A stretch of 14,858 nt of DNA from Cephalothrix spiralis (taxonomy: Eukaryota; Nemertea; Palaeonemertea; Archinemertea; Cephalotrichidae), in the NCBI GenBank assembly GCA_032353305.1, contig JAUCNG010002236.1, forward strand, positions 687 through 15,544, written 5' to 3'. A program made the position numbers and the translations under genes. Positions 1-8,326 of the stretch are shown here, piece after piece; the stretch's first letter is position 1, and each line of letters starts with the position of its first letter. The notes beneath the pieces were generated by a model, which saw nothing but the letters and a program-made list of their open reading frames with translations, had not been told where the DNA came from and searched no databases.

Positions 1-442
1 CCCCCCCCCCCCCCGAAAACGTGCGTCTGAAGGTTCTACACACCAAAAGTTTCCTTAACATGTGTAACTGGATGCACAGATCTTCTTATTATTTTCTTAG
101 GTCCTATAAAAAAGCAATATAAAGATCGGTCTATTGGAATTCATGTAACCTTTTTTTGCAAGCCCGGTATATCAAATATAATATCTATTCTATTCCCAAA
201 AAAATGCGTGGTTACCTGTTATATTTACTAAACAAAAAAGCACTTTTTACAATTTAGACTACGCGAACCAGACATACATTGTATAATAGAAAAAAGAGAT
301 TATATTATATTTGTCATGTCTGGCTCTATTGCCTGGGGACTTGAGTGGTATATGATCGATGATCGATCAATCCTGTTCTTGATTGGTGTTGAAGTACAAA
401 AATAACATAAAATCGAAAATTGTGAGATCAGTATACAATTAG

Positions 443-475
443 AAGTATGCTACTTTTCAAAAGTATGCTACTTTT
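443..475. repeat. Short tandem duplication, 18-bp period
   Basis: The 15-mer AAGTATGCTACTTTT occurs at 443-457 and again at 461-475, separated by CAA. It is a two-copy local duplication with no visible function. Confidence 0.85.
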
Positions 476-1632
476 GACAATGTGCAATGCCAAGAGTATA
501 TACATGTACAGCGTTTCCCAATATTATGGAAAACAGCCAAAAAAAACAATTTTAAAAATACTTCTTTTGTGAATGAATTTGGCTGACAATTTACGACATT
601 ATCAAATATAAAACTTTCTTTCTTATTAATGGTTACTGAGTAGGAGCTAGTTAAAAAAAATGAAGTTTTGTAGTGATTTCCCCACCCAGACAAATAGTAC
701 GCAAAAACGGAGCGACACTGTGTAACTAAATCGTGAAGCACTGAATGTATGATCATGATTGCCTGAATCAACCGAATGATCGGGTTGTCACATCATTAAA
801 TAAATAAATTAACTGTTTACTAGTCTTTGATTTTCTAACGTACCCCCTCGTGATCGTATTGTACGTTCGATTAGTTCTTTGGGAAGAATAATTCATTACG
901 TGTACAAAGTCTAGGGTAGGGAGAAATTATATCGACAATTAATTTTTAAGATGTTTAATCAAGCATGCAGGTTATTTGAATGGATTAGTTGTCTGTTGGG
1001 ATTTCGTTTAGCCGAAACAGACTGTTTGCGACGCCTGTTGTCTATTTTGAGAACCCTCTAAAACTGTAAACAAATACTGACTTACGAGACTAAACATACT
1101 AAAGTTCATATGTATGAAAAAATAATTAAATGTCAAGCATTATTTATCGAGAAATAGCAGTTCATTTTGCTGTTTTTTTCATAATATTGAGAAACGCTGT
1201 ATATTCTCTTGGTAATGCTTCACAACGTTTGAAACATATTTTAAGAAGCCAAACATAAGTTTTACTTACAATACATTGATTACAATGTTGATTGTATCTA
1301 TAAACTAGTTCTTTCAGCTTCAGCCTACTCAACGCTGTACGAACTATTTTTTCGTAGCCTACTTAACTAATACCGAACTTCATAATAAACATTTATCACA
1401 TTCATGATTTCAAATTATACTCATTTGTTATATGTATTTCTAGCGGAGGAAAATATTTCTCTTGTAAAAAACTAAACATAAGGCAGAACTACCATAATTA
1501 ATACATATATATATCGGTTAATAACTGAAAAAATCTTGTTTTAGTACCTTAAAAGACTCCTTATCGCAATTAAAAAAAATTGATACCCAAGTTAATTTCC
1601 AATACAGTTTATTTTGGCATTTAAACACGGGC

Positions 1633-1644
1633 GGGGGGGGGGGG
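1633..1644 (+). repeat. Poly-G tract (12 G)
   Basis: Twelve consecutive G follow GGGC in an AT-rich setting. With the C14 at the window start, the G9 at 5743-5751 and the C10 at 12069-12078, it is one of four long G/C homopolymers here. Such tracts are prone to length error in assembly. Confidence 0.9.
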
Positions 1645-2079
1645 TCATGGAAAGAGTTATATGATAGCCAAAAAAATTTGTGAAATAGGATTTGGTGCCA
1701 CCCACCCCCTAAATTTGGACCTTTGCCATTTTTCTCTCACTTCTTTTGACCTACCTACCCCCTCTTTTTTACCATTTTACAAAATTCTGACCACGCTTCC
1801 CCTATTTTTGGCACTTCATGCTAATTTCTTTCTGCAGTGAAAAATCTTTTCTGAACATATTTTTAAATAGTCCAATATATAACTCGTAAGTGTTATTTTA
1901 ATCAATATTTCTACTTTAGAAATGATTTTTGGTATAAAAACAAAGAAAAACAGTCAAGGGAAAAATTTGTAAAGGATGGAAAATAGTTTTTATAAGTTTA
2001 ATAATTAATTCAAACTCACTTCATGAGTCCTTTAAAAACCTTTGTTTAACTCAAATTTTAATCTGTTTGCATCTTTCAG

Positions 2080-2150
2080 AGAATATAAAGAAGGAGATTG
2101 GGAATTCGGCCGGTTAAGATTTCTACAGGGTGTTGGTATTATTGGACAGT
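2080..2150 (+). CDS. SLC38A11: SLC38A11-like amino acid transporter, internal exon (first visible, 71 bp)
   Basis: This small exon encodes EYKEGDWEFGRLRFLQGVG followed by IIGQ plus the first base of a Ser codon. It is bounded by an acceptor (ATCTTTCAG) and a donor (GTAAGT at 2151). It enters in phase 2 and leaves in phase 1; the final T joins CA of the next exon to make TCA. The joined protein reads GVGIIGQS-YICHHN, which aligns without a gap to the position where SLC38A11 proteins, as I remember them, have AVGVMSFA-FICHHN. That places it in the first part of transmembrane segment 6. There is no in-frame stop. It is too short to be noticed as an open frame, so the call rests on phase, splice sites and alignment. 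The Gly-Gln-Ser in place of the usual Ser-Phe-Ala is unusual. Earlier exons, including the sodium-binding TM1, were not found. Confidence 0.8.
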
Positions 2151-3639
2151 GTAAGTTTTTATGAACATGGCTACACAGTTGAAAATTCCAAATTCACCGG
2201 GCATGGAGAGTTCCAAAATTTTCCTTTAGTATAAATGTTCTTCCCTAGTGCAACATACACATATCTACAGGGCTACAGCCTCATTTACAGTAACAGCAAT
2301 GTGGATGATTACAATGTCGAAAAAGTGCTATAATATACCCAACAAACGTCCAAATCCTAATCATAGTTATAAATAACGATTCGATTTCTATGAAGCTGAC
2401 AAATTCTCAAGTGCCTCTTTTATGATAAATTTGGAGAAAAACAGATGTCCAGAAACTCTATCAATCATTTTAGCCTGTTCTTAGGGTTTGACCGTAGATA
2501 TGGGCTAGACCGATCTCGACTACACCTCGCTATGTAATTGGCATTATCTATAGTGAAGGAAAGCTATAACAAGTGCTGAGGGTATCGAAATGGGCTAGAC
2601 CTAAATTTTCAACAATGTAATTATCCACATTAATAATAGCAATATCGGATAATTATTATGTCGTTTAACTAGATCTAGCCCAACTCAATGGTCAAATCCT
2701 AAGAACAGCTTAATTTAGCCTGGCTATCTGCAAAAATTTCAACAGTTTTCAAGTAGCATTGTCTTGAAAGTATGAAGTTGTAAATTCTATAGATCGATAT
2801 CGAATCGCTAAATAGCTATGGTAAGGATTTGGCCATTTGATGGGTATATTATAGCAGTTAAACGACATTATAATGATCCGATATTGGTAATAGGCATATT
2901 TATCGGACATGAATTTAGTACTTCAGTACTAGTTGAATTATCTTGGTAAACCTAATCTATGATCGTAAATTTCTGCGCTTATTTACCATTATTGTTCCAA
3001 AAGATTCATAGACAATAATCGTAGGAATGTAGAAGAGAAAGATTTCGCGCATTTTAAAGCTAATGTATAGTAAAATAGTGGTTGATAGTAGATACCGAAT
3101 ATATGGGTTCTTTATTGTATGTGATTCATATACTGTTTTTCGCAGCATAAAACATTTTACTTTATGTTGCGCTCTAAGCCTAATTTATTAACACTCTACA
3201 CCAGAGATAGCCAGCTGCAGATAGTAAAAAGATGGTAGTTTAGGAGATATTTACTGCTCGTTTGCTACTGCAAACAACATCATTCAACATTGCAAATATT
3301 TAGAAGCTTTGGCCGCCCTGTTAATAATATGATATAACCTACTTTTTTATTTTTTTTATTGTGAAACTTATTTTTAGTACGGAAAATTCCTATATTATTG
3401 GCGGTATTGAAACAACAATTGTTAAACATGGGCACTATCTTCTGAAAAACTAACTTGGTATCTTTCCAAAATACGTGTGACGTTTTGAAACAGATATCAA
3501 AAATGGGGGATTTTTCAGGCTCGGGCGTAGGCACGGCCCTAGATGTATTGTGTATGCAAAATTTTCAATGACAAACCCCTCACCCTGACAGCTTCTTGTA
3601 TTTTAACATAAAACTAAAGCCGTTTTTATTCTTTTTCAG
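2151..3639 (+). other. Transporter intron (phase 1, 1489 bp)
   Basis: It runs from GTAAGT to CTTTTTCAG. It contains the foldback element at about 2300-2887. The rest (2888-3639) is AT-rich with no recognised gene. The AGGCACGGCCCT segment near 3530 and the CTTTGGCCGCCCTG segment near 3307 look repeat-derived, but I could not define an element. Confidence 0.85.
2300..2887. mobile_element. Foldback / MITE-like element with nested inverted repeats
   Basis: GCTATAATATACCC at 2327-2340 is the perfect inverse of 2842-2855. The next 30 bp inward (2341-2370 against 2812-2841) match at about 24 of 30 positions. A more internal pair, GTTCTTAGGGTTTGACC near 2478-2494 and GGTCAAATCCTAAGAAC near 2690-2706, is also inverted. 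A third pair is nested asymmetrically: CAATATCGGATAATTATTATG at about 2640, continuing into TCGTTTAAC, is the near-inverse of about 2858-2887. No open frame fits a transposase, so it is non-autonomous. Target-site duplications were not identified, so the family is unknown and the outer edges are approximate. Confidence 0.75.
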
Positions 3640-3801
3640 CATACATTTGCCATCACAATGCATTTTTAGTCTACGATTCTTTAACAAAGAAAAATTACAA
3701 AACATGGTCCATTGTAGTCCATTCTAGTATACTTTTTGTTATGTTAGTCATGATGGCTTGTGGCCTTGCAGGGTACATTACTTTTAAATCATATATTCAA
3801 G
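3640..3801 (+). CDS. SLC38A11: SLC38A11-like amino acid transporter, exon with CHHN signature and TM7
   Basis: The exon follows an acceptor with a pyrimidine tract (CTTTTTCAG) and ends at donor GTAAGT (3802). It is phase 1 at both ends and is 162 bp long. It opens with YICHHNAFLVYDSLTKKNYK, carrying the Cys-His-His-Asn signature that I associate with SLC38A11-type transporters. Trp-Ser-Ile-Val-Val-His and a hydrophobic span then form TM7, and Gly-Tyr-Ile-Thr-Phe-Lys follows, as in the family's conserved GYLTF segment. The exon ends at Gln-Gly, and the Gly codon is completed in the next exon. The family moves small neutral amino acids, often with sodium, across the plasma or lysosomal membrane. 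For SLC38A11 itself the substrate is not well established, so the specific activity is unknown. No stop or frameshift is present. Confidence 0.9.
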
Positions 3802-3884
3802 GTAAGTGTCTCTCAAGTAACATCAGTTTTCGTTGGCCTGCCATTCGTGGGGCTGTTGGTTGATAAAAGTGTATATCTGAAAGC

Positions 3885-4225
3885 ACCGTCCCTTTAGGAC
3901 GGTTAGGATCTAGGGGCGCCAAACGGGTCAAAACCTCAATATCGTAGCTCAGCCAATTGGAAGCTTTCTTTACCCTCAATGACGTACGTAGGGGACGTGG
4001 ACGGAAAAAAATTGCCATTTCATACCACATAATATTAAACATTTTCAGCACAACCATTCGTTCACTAAATATCAGTGTACCCTACGATGGGGTCGCGAAC
4101 CGTAGTTGGGTCAGTGATGGTAAGAAAGCTTCTATTGGGTTGCACTACCTATCAGCATACCCATTTTTGAGGTTTTGAACCGTTGGGCGCGCCATATTGC
4201 TCCGTCCTTAGGCCCCGGACGAAAT
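3885..4225. mobile_element. Imperfect palindromic element (~340 bp)
   Basis: Left-arm segments 3915-3938 (GGCGCCAAACGGGTCAAAAC and following CTCA) and 3946-3983 (containing GAAGCTTTCTTTACC) are mirrored by 4168-4193 (TGAGGTTTTGAACCGTTGGG and following CGCGCC) and 4110-4146 (containing GGTAAGAAAGCTTC). Both outer edges carry CCGTCC-TTAGG-like words. The arms are diverged, with several mismatches and small gaps, so this is an old insertion. It is more GC-rich than its surroundings. No transposase is visible, so it is probably a non-autonomous DNA element of unknown family. Confidence 0.65.
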
Positions 4226-4428
4226 TTAACCTGTACAATTTTGATTGCGGGATTTAGAACAGGAGCTCCTATGTTTGGAGTTTCGGGGAAAAGAAGTGGT
4301 TAAACTTGCTCATAAATCGCAAGATGTAAACTTGCCTGGCTTCTGTACTTCACTCATATTACGGGCGTCAGATGGGTTTCTCTCGAAATTGACACAGACG
4401 GTCAGGTTGCTCGAGCAATTACCCGTAT

Positions 4429-4481
4429 GTCCCGCACTCTATAGAGTCGGGTTTACTACAAAGCTCTACAAAGTGCGGGAC
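4429..4481. repeat. Hairpin with 10-bp GC-rich stem
   Basis: GTCCCGCACT at 4429-4438 is the perfect inverse of AGTGCGGGAC at 4472-4481, with a 33-base loop that includes the palindromic CTCTATAGAG. It lies in an open, relatively GC-rich stretch (4245-4544) just outside the palindromic element and may be part of a larger repeat. Confidence 0.6.
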
Positions 4482-4714
4482 AGCATCCCACTCTACGTAA
4501 TTATACTGACCGAGCCACCAAATATCCCCAAAATTATGTTGTGATTGTTTGTTTATTCAAGCAAAATTCCTATAGTCCTTTAGTTAAAGGTCATCTGCCA
4601 TCTGGATCCTATATTTTGCTGACAAAATCCTATTTTCCCGATATGTTAAGCCTAACATTGCGCTGGGCAATGTGCAAGCCTTTTTTTTATAAAATATAAA
4701 AGCCTGAACATTCT

Positions 4715-5032
4715 CAGGGTGACCACATGTCTGGAAAACCTGGAATACCTGGAAATGTCATGGAATTCCAAAATTGGCCTAAAAAGTCATGGAAATGTCA
4801 TGGAAAATTGAAAAAATAGGCAAAAAGCTGGAAATGTCATGGAATTTTGAAAAAATATGTCATTCTGGCAAAAATAGTTGTCGCGCCTGATTCATGACGG
4901 CTGTCATAATTGTCGTGTCTTACTGGCATCTAGACTTTTTCGAGATGTCGCAACTGAAAATTGCTGGAAACGTCAGGGAAAAGTCATGGAAATGTCATGG
5001 AATTTATTTTTTAGAAAGTTGTGGTCACCCTG
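4715..5032. mobile_element. Non-autonomous DNA transposon with CAGGGTGACCAC ends
   Basis: The ends CAGGGTGACCAC (4715-4726) and GTGGTCACCCTG (5021-5032) are perfect 12-bp inverted repeats, and both are flanked directly by ATTCT (4710-4714 and 5033-5037), a likely 5-bp target duplication. The interior is made of degenerate copies of TGGAAATGTCATGGAA, four of them exact (starting at 4750, 4790, 4829 and 4987). Similar CTGGAAAACCTGGAA-rich repeats with CAGGG-GACCAC ends are, from memory, widespread in animal genomes and hAT-like. The 5-bp duplication does not fit the usual 8 bp of hAT elements. The element is 318 bp with no transposase. Confidence 0.8.
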
Positions 5033-5333
5033 ATTCTGCATTCATTGTGTGTAAAATGATATTTTTTTCGTTTCCTGCTAAAAAATATGAATGAATCGTT
5101 TATGTTATTGTTACTGTCAAGTATTCAAATATATAAACGCCTATTGTATGGTGTATGACGTCCTTTTTTGATGACTCTAATATTATGTCGCCTAAAATCA
5201 ATCTACTTATCCAATTTAGCTTATTTGTTAAGCTTATGCAAATACCGATACTGTAGTTATATATCAAGGTTATCGGTGGTCTAGATCGATTGACCTTTTA
5301 GTAGATGTTTGCATATTATTCAAGAAGGAAAGT

Positions 5334-6087
5334 CCAGTGCCAGTGACGTAGCCTGGGTTCAAAAGAGGGACGAATACAAGGGGGTTTCATCTCTAGCCGC
5401 CACCGTCATCCTTTACTTAACACCGGTCGCTAGAAAAGAAAAAACTCGGAAAATGTATTCCATCGCTGAAAATTTGGTTCTATAATAGGCCTAAATGACT
5501 TCAAAAAATTTCCTAGTTTTAGGTTTCAAGGATTTTTACTCTGGATTATTAGAATATCCATTAATTCTACTAATATAAAGCCATTTTAAATAGCTTTTGA
5601 CATGCATCAGATCAGAGAGAAATTTAGACTACGCAATATTGATTGCGTAAACCTGCGTAAACCAAAAACAATTGGTTTATATCGAATCCCGATTTTTGTT
5701 CAGGATAGCCGGGAAAAAACCCTTTGAGGACCAAAATATTCTGGGGGGGGGTATCCATAAACTACTGCGTTATTCAACACGCCCTATTGTTTCTCTCAGT
5801 GGCTAAAGCCAAAAATAAACATGGTGTATTTTGTTCTAAATTGATGTACATTGTGGTTTAGTCAAGAGAGAAAGGTGCTGACTGCTGAACTAACATAACT
5901 CCAGTGCCATTGGCGTAGCCTGGGTTCAAAAGAGAGCCGCCACCCTTTTCGAAAAAACCTTTGAGGACCAAAAATATTCTGGGGTTGACCCCAAAAGTTC
6001 TACTGCGTTCCGATCCATCTAACCCTATGCCAAAAAAACATGGTCAAACATGGTGTATTTTGTTCTAAATTGATGTACATGTACATT
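5334..6087. repeat. Direct repeat: two copies of a three-module unit, one expanded
   Basis: Three modules occur twice in the same order. CCAGTGCCA-TG-CGTAGCC (through GGGTTCAAAAGAG) is at 5334-5367 and 5901-5934. AAAAAACC-TTTGAGGACC (into AAAATATTCTGGGG) is near 5714-5746 and 5952-5984. AACATGGTGTATTTTGTTCT (into AAATTGATGTACAT) is at 5818-5853 and 6047-6080. The first copy carries about 330 bp extra between modules one and two. This is either a tandem duplication followed by insertion or deletion, or two insertions of one dispersed repeat. CCAGTGGCGTAGCC-like words are common in animal repeats. The function is unknown. Confidence 0.75.
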
Positions 6088-6886
6088 GAAGTTTGCTGCA
6101 TGCCAGCCATTGAAATAGTTATTCCAGCAACCAAACCTTAATGTCAAATACCGTAGAACTATACGTATAGCACGCATCTACGTATAATTCGCACCCCAAC
6201 TTTTGGCCAAAATTTTGGTTAAAAAAATAAAAATCTTTGTACCAACGTATAATACGCATACCAATATTTGAGAAAATTTAAAAACCCTTTCTCCTAATCT
6301 TCTTTGCCTTTTATACGATTTATGCCATCCGGTTAGAAGCACATTTGGATAATAATAATGTACCTTCTCATCCCTGGCATAAGCAACCGGTGCCCTACTT
6401 AGATTCTAGTTCAAAACCTAGAGATGCAAAGAACATGTTTACGTTCATTCCTAATTTGTTTAGCTGTGTTTCAGCTAAATAATGTAAATATCTATTTGTT
6501 GGTGGCACAGAAACAAACAAATTATATATATATATAGATTTATATTACTATAATTAATCTAGATAATATCTGTTTATTTTATAATATTTACAGTTTTGGT
6601 TGCGGGCAAAGCACTATAAATTTTTTAACTCATCAGGGAATATATCAAATAGATGGTACATTGTTGCATGCATCCTATCCTATACTGCGGCTTTCAAGAA
6701 AATTATCATGAAAACCTCATACATGTATATTTTTCATATTTTAGACAAAAAATTCGCCCGGGTTAAAAACATTGTCACGACTGCTGTGGACCGGGTTGTG
6801 AAAACTTTTGCTGACCCTGTTATTATTGTCTTCTTTTTTGTCCTGAAAATTTTGAAACTTATCATAGATCCTATATTATTTTTCAG

Positions 6887-6999
6887 GTGATATTTTAGAA
6901 AATTTTTGTTCAGCTGATGATTTTGCAAATGCTATTCGATTACTGTTCATGATCAACGTCATGTTGACATACCCCCTTGAAGCCTTTGTTATCAGAGAC
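6887..6999 (+). CDS. SLC38A11: SLC38A11-like amino acid transporter, exon with TM8
   Basis: The acceptor is ATTTTTCAG and the donor GTAAGT (7000); the exon is 113 bp, entering in phase 1 and leaving in phase 0. It starts by completing a Gly codon and reads Asp-Ile-Leu-Glu-Asn-Phe-Cys-Ser-Ala-Asp-Asp, matching the family segment GD-ENYC-DD after TM7. TM8 follows and ends in VMLTYPLEAFVIRD. The LTYP-E-FV-R signature is typical of SLC38A11. By family knowledge, the Thr of LTYP corresponds to the TM8 threonine implicated in sodium binding in SNAT2 (SLC38A2), so sodium coupling is plausible but inferred. The exon is intact. Confidence 0.9.
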
Positions 7000-8188
7000 G
7001 TAAGTTTGTTTGAATTATTTATTATCTCTTAATATTTGCATACCAAGATCATTTTACCCTTTTGAAAAGGAACGTCCTTTCTATGATGTCTTGTGATATA
7101 ATTAACTAGACAGTGTTCTAGTTATTGCAGAAATATAGACATCGATATCGTGTCCCAAAATTGTGGGAAAGGGCCAGATAACGTCATAATTTGACTTTAT
7201 TATGAATTGAATCTGTCTGACTGCATAAATTTCCCAAAAGGACTAAAAGGTTTAATTTCCCCCATTTAGGCCGTAAATCCCAGTATAAATGAACGCCCTT
7301 TCTCAGGAATTTTGTTTTGTGATTTTTTTTGACTTTTTTAATTTTTCTAAATGATGTTATTCTTTACATATGCGATTAGGGTGGGGGGAAATTTCGGTAG
7401 AATCATCGTAGTTATGAACCGATCTGCACAAAATCTGTTTATGAAGTCATCTGGCTGTTTTCCAAAATTTTGGGACACGCTGTATGATCCTGAATGTATA
7501 TTTAAAGAAATGAAAGTCTAATTAAAATGTCTTAAAACCTTTTTTTAACTCCCCTTTCTCATGATTCCCCTGCAGCATTAAAATCCATGAAGTTTGTGTG
7601 ACGCTTTGAAACCCTAAAAAATCCTTTCATTAATTTTGTTCGACTTCTTGAATTTTTAAAATATATTTTGATGCATGGAATTCTGTTTTTAATTTGAAAA
7701 TCATTACTTCAAAAAATTTAGCTCTTGCCTTAGGCCAAAATCAATAGCCTTGTTTTCAATTAAATCTTATTTACTACTTTTCAAATATTCAAACGTACAA
7801 AAAATGTAGGTCTACGTACTTTAGCTGGTTATCAATTATTTATCAATTATTTACATAATTTACATAATTTGATACCGAAAAAAATGATTCGTTTTACAAT
7901 GTACAACGAAGTAGGAAATATTTCCGACTTCTATCGTATTTATATATTTTTTAAATTCTGGGTATGAAAATTGTTCAGTTGCGGGCCAAAAAAAGTAGGA
8001 TATTGTATTATGTGTTAGCTACTCCGCTTTTAAAAAAAATCTAATATAAATTTTCCCAGTGGCGGGCGGGAATTTTTTTTCGTTCCATTTTTCTAAAAAT
8101 CTGAGCGGCGTATCCGTAATCCAATTAATTTTAAAAAATGCCTTAGTTATTTATGATTTCATTTATATTATGATTCCATATTTTGCAG
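7000..8188 (+). other. Transporter intron (phase 0, 1189 bp)
   Basis: It runs from GTAAGT to TATTTTGCAG. It contains the GTGTCCCAAAATT element at 7150-7478. At about 7828-7870 there are small local duplications (TATCAATTATT twice, TACATAATT twice). The rest is AT-rich and holds nothing I recognise. Confidence 0.85.
7150..7478. mobile_element. MITE-like element with GTGTCCCAAAATT terminal inverted repeats
   Basis: The segment 7150-7175 (starting GTGTCCCAAAATT) matches the reverse complement of 7453-7478 at 22 of 26 positions. TA lies just outside on both sides (7146-7147 and 7483-7484), at slightly different distances. That would fit a Tc1/mariner-like non-autonomous element, but the exact ends are unsure. 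About 330 bp lie between the arms' outer edges and no coding capacity is visible. Confidence 0.7.
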
Positions 8189-8326
8189 GTTTTTGAAACG
8201 TCAATATTTGCAAAATGGCAACCACAACCGTTATGGCGTCATGTAGTCGTCACTCTTGTTATTGTTGCAGTCGTTGGATTGATCTCTTTACTTACTGATT
8301 GTGTGTCTATAGTCATTGCTGTTAAC
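8189..8326 (+). CDS. SLC38A11: SLC38A11-like amino acid transporter, exon with TM9 and start of TM10
   Basis: The acceptor is TATTTTGCAG and the donor GTGAGT (8327). It is 138 bp, exactly 46 codons, phase 0 on both sides. It begins Val-Phe-Glu-Thr-Ser-Ile-Phe directly after the Arg-Asp of the previous exon. A short polar linker with two Trp residues is followed by the hydrophobic stretch HVVVTLVIVAVVGLISLLTD (TM9), then a Cys-containing loop leading toward TM10 (CVSIVIAVN). Family members have a matching SLLIDCLGIVLELNG region here, with Asp-Cys conserved. The reading frame stays open a little past the donor, but the strong GTGAGT and the match of the next exon (GVFTSIP) place the true end at Asn. 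Confidence 0.9.

Larger units (their letters stand above)
1..2079. other. Upstream region without recognised coding sequence
   Basis: This is presumably intron sequence of the transporter gene, because the first visible exon at 2080 enters in phase 2 and needs an earlier exon. I looked for the expected preceding exon (a hydrophobic TM5 segment ending before EYKEG) and found none. Contents are low-complexity or minor: C14 at positions 1-14, overlapping GATCGAT words at about 354-368, a 15-mer AAGTATGCTACTTTT present at 443-457 and 461-475, a 12-G run at 1633-1644, and a pyrimidine- and C-rich strand at about 1690-1802. Open frames here are short and AT-rich with no family resemblance. Confidence 0.6.
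3802..6886 (+). other. Transporter intron (phase 1, 3085 bp)
   Basis: This is the longest intron, running from GTAAGT to ATTTTTCAG. It is the most repeat-laden, with the palindrome at 3885-4225, the hairpin at 4429-4481, the CAGGGTGACCAC element at 4715-5032, the duplicated module at 5334-6087, and ACGTATAAT-ACGCACC words at about 6165-6260. The stretch from 6270 to 6886 is AT-rich with a short TA run near 6525-6535 and no recognised gene. Confidence 0.85.

Noticed and set aside
457-771. 104-residue open frame on the minus strand
   Set aside because: No family resemblance, low-complexity AT-rich codons, and no splice or promoter support. It lies in probable intron sequence upstream of the transporter exon.
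798-890. Hydrophobic open stretch on the + strand resembling a membrane segment (contains LTYPLVIVLYVR), considered as the missing upstream exon
   Set aside because: It has no fitting GT donor in phase 2 and ends in a stop, so it cannot join the exon at 2080. The resemblance is likely chance.
3280-3534. 84-residue open frame on the minus strand
   Set aside because: It lies inside a transporter intron, has no recognised domain, and overlaps repeat-like sequence. A transposon fragment is possible but unsupported.
4245-4544. 99-codon open frame on the + strand
   Set aside because: It is intronic, has no recognised motif, and overlaps a perfect hairpin in the DNA. It is listed as a finding, not as a gene.
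5345-5367. CGTAGCCTGGGTTCAAAAGAG considered as a tRNA T-arm / B box of a tRNA or SINE
   Set aside because: No matching acceptor stem, A box or cloverleaf is visible around it, and both copies look like generic repeat sequence.
6600-6890. 96-codon open frame running into the exon at 6887
   Set aside because: It is in a different frame from the exon and crosses a strong acceptor. The protein has no family similarity, so it is intronic read-through.
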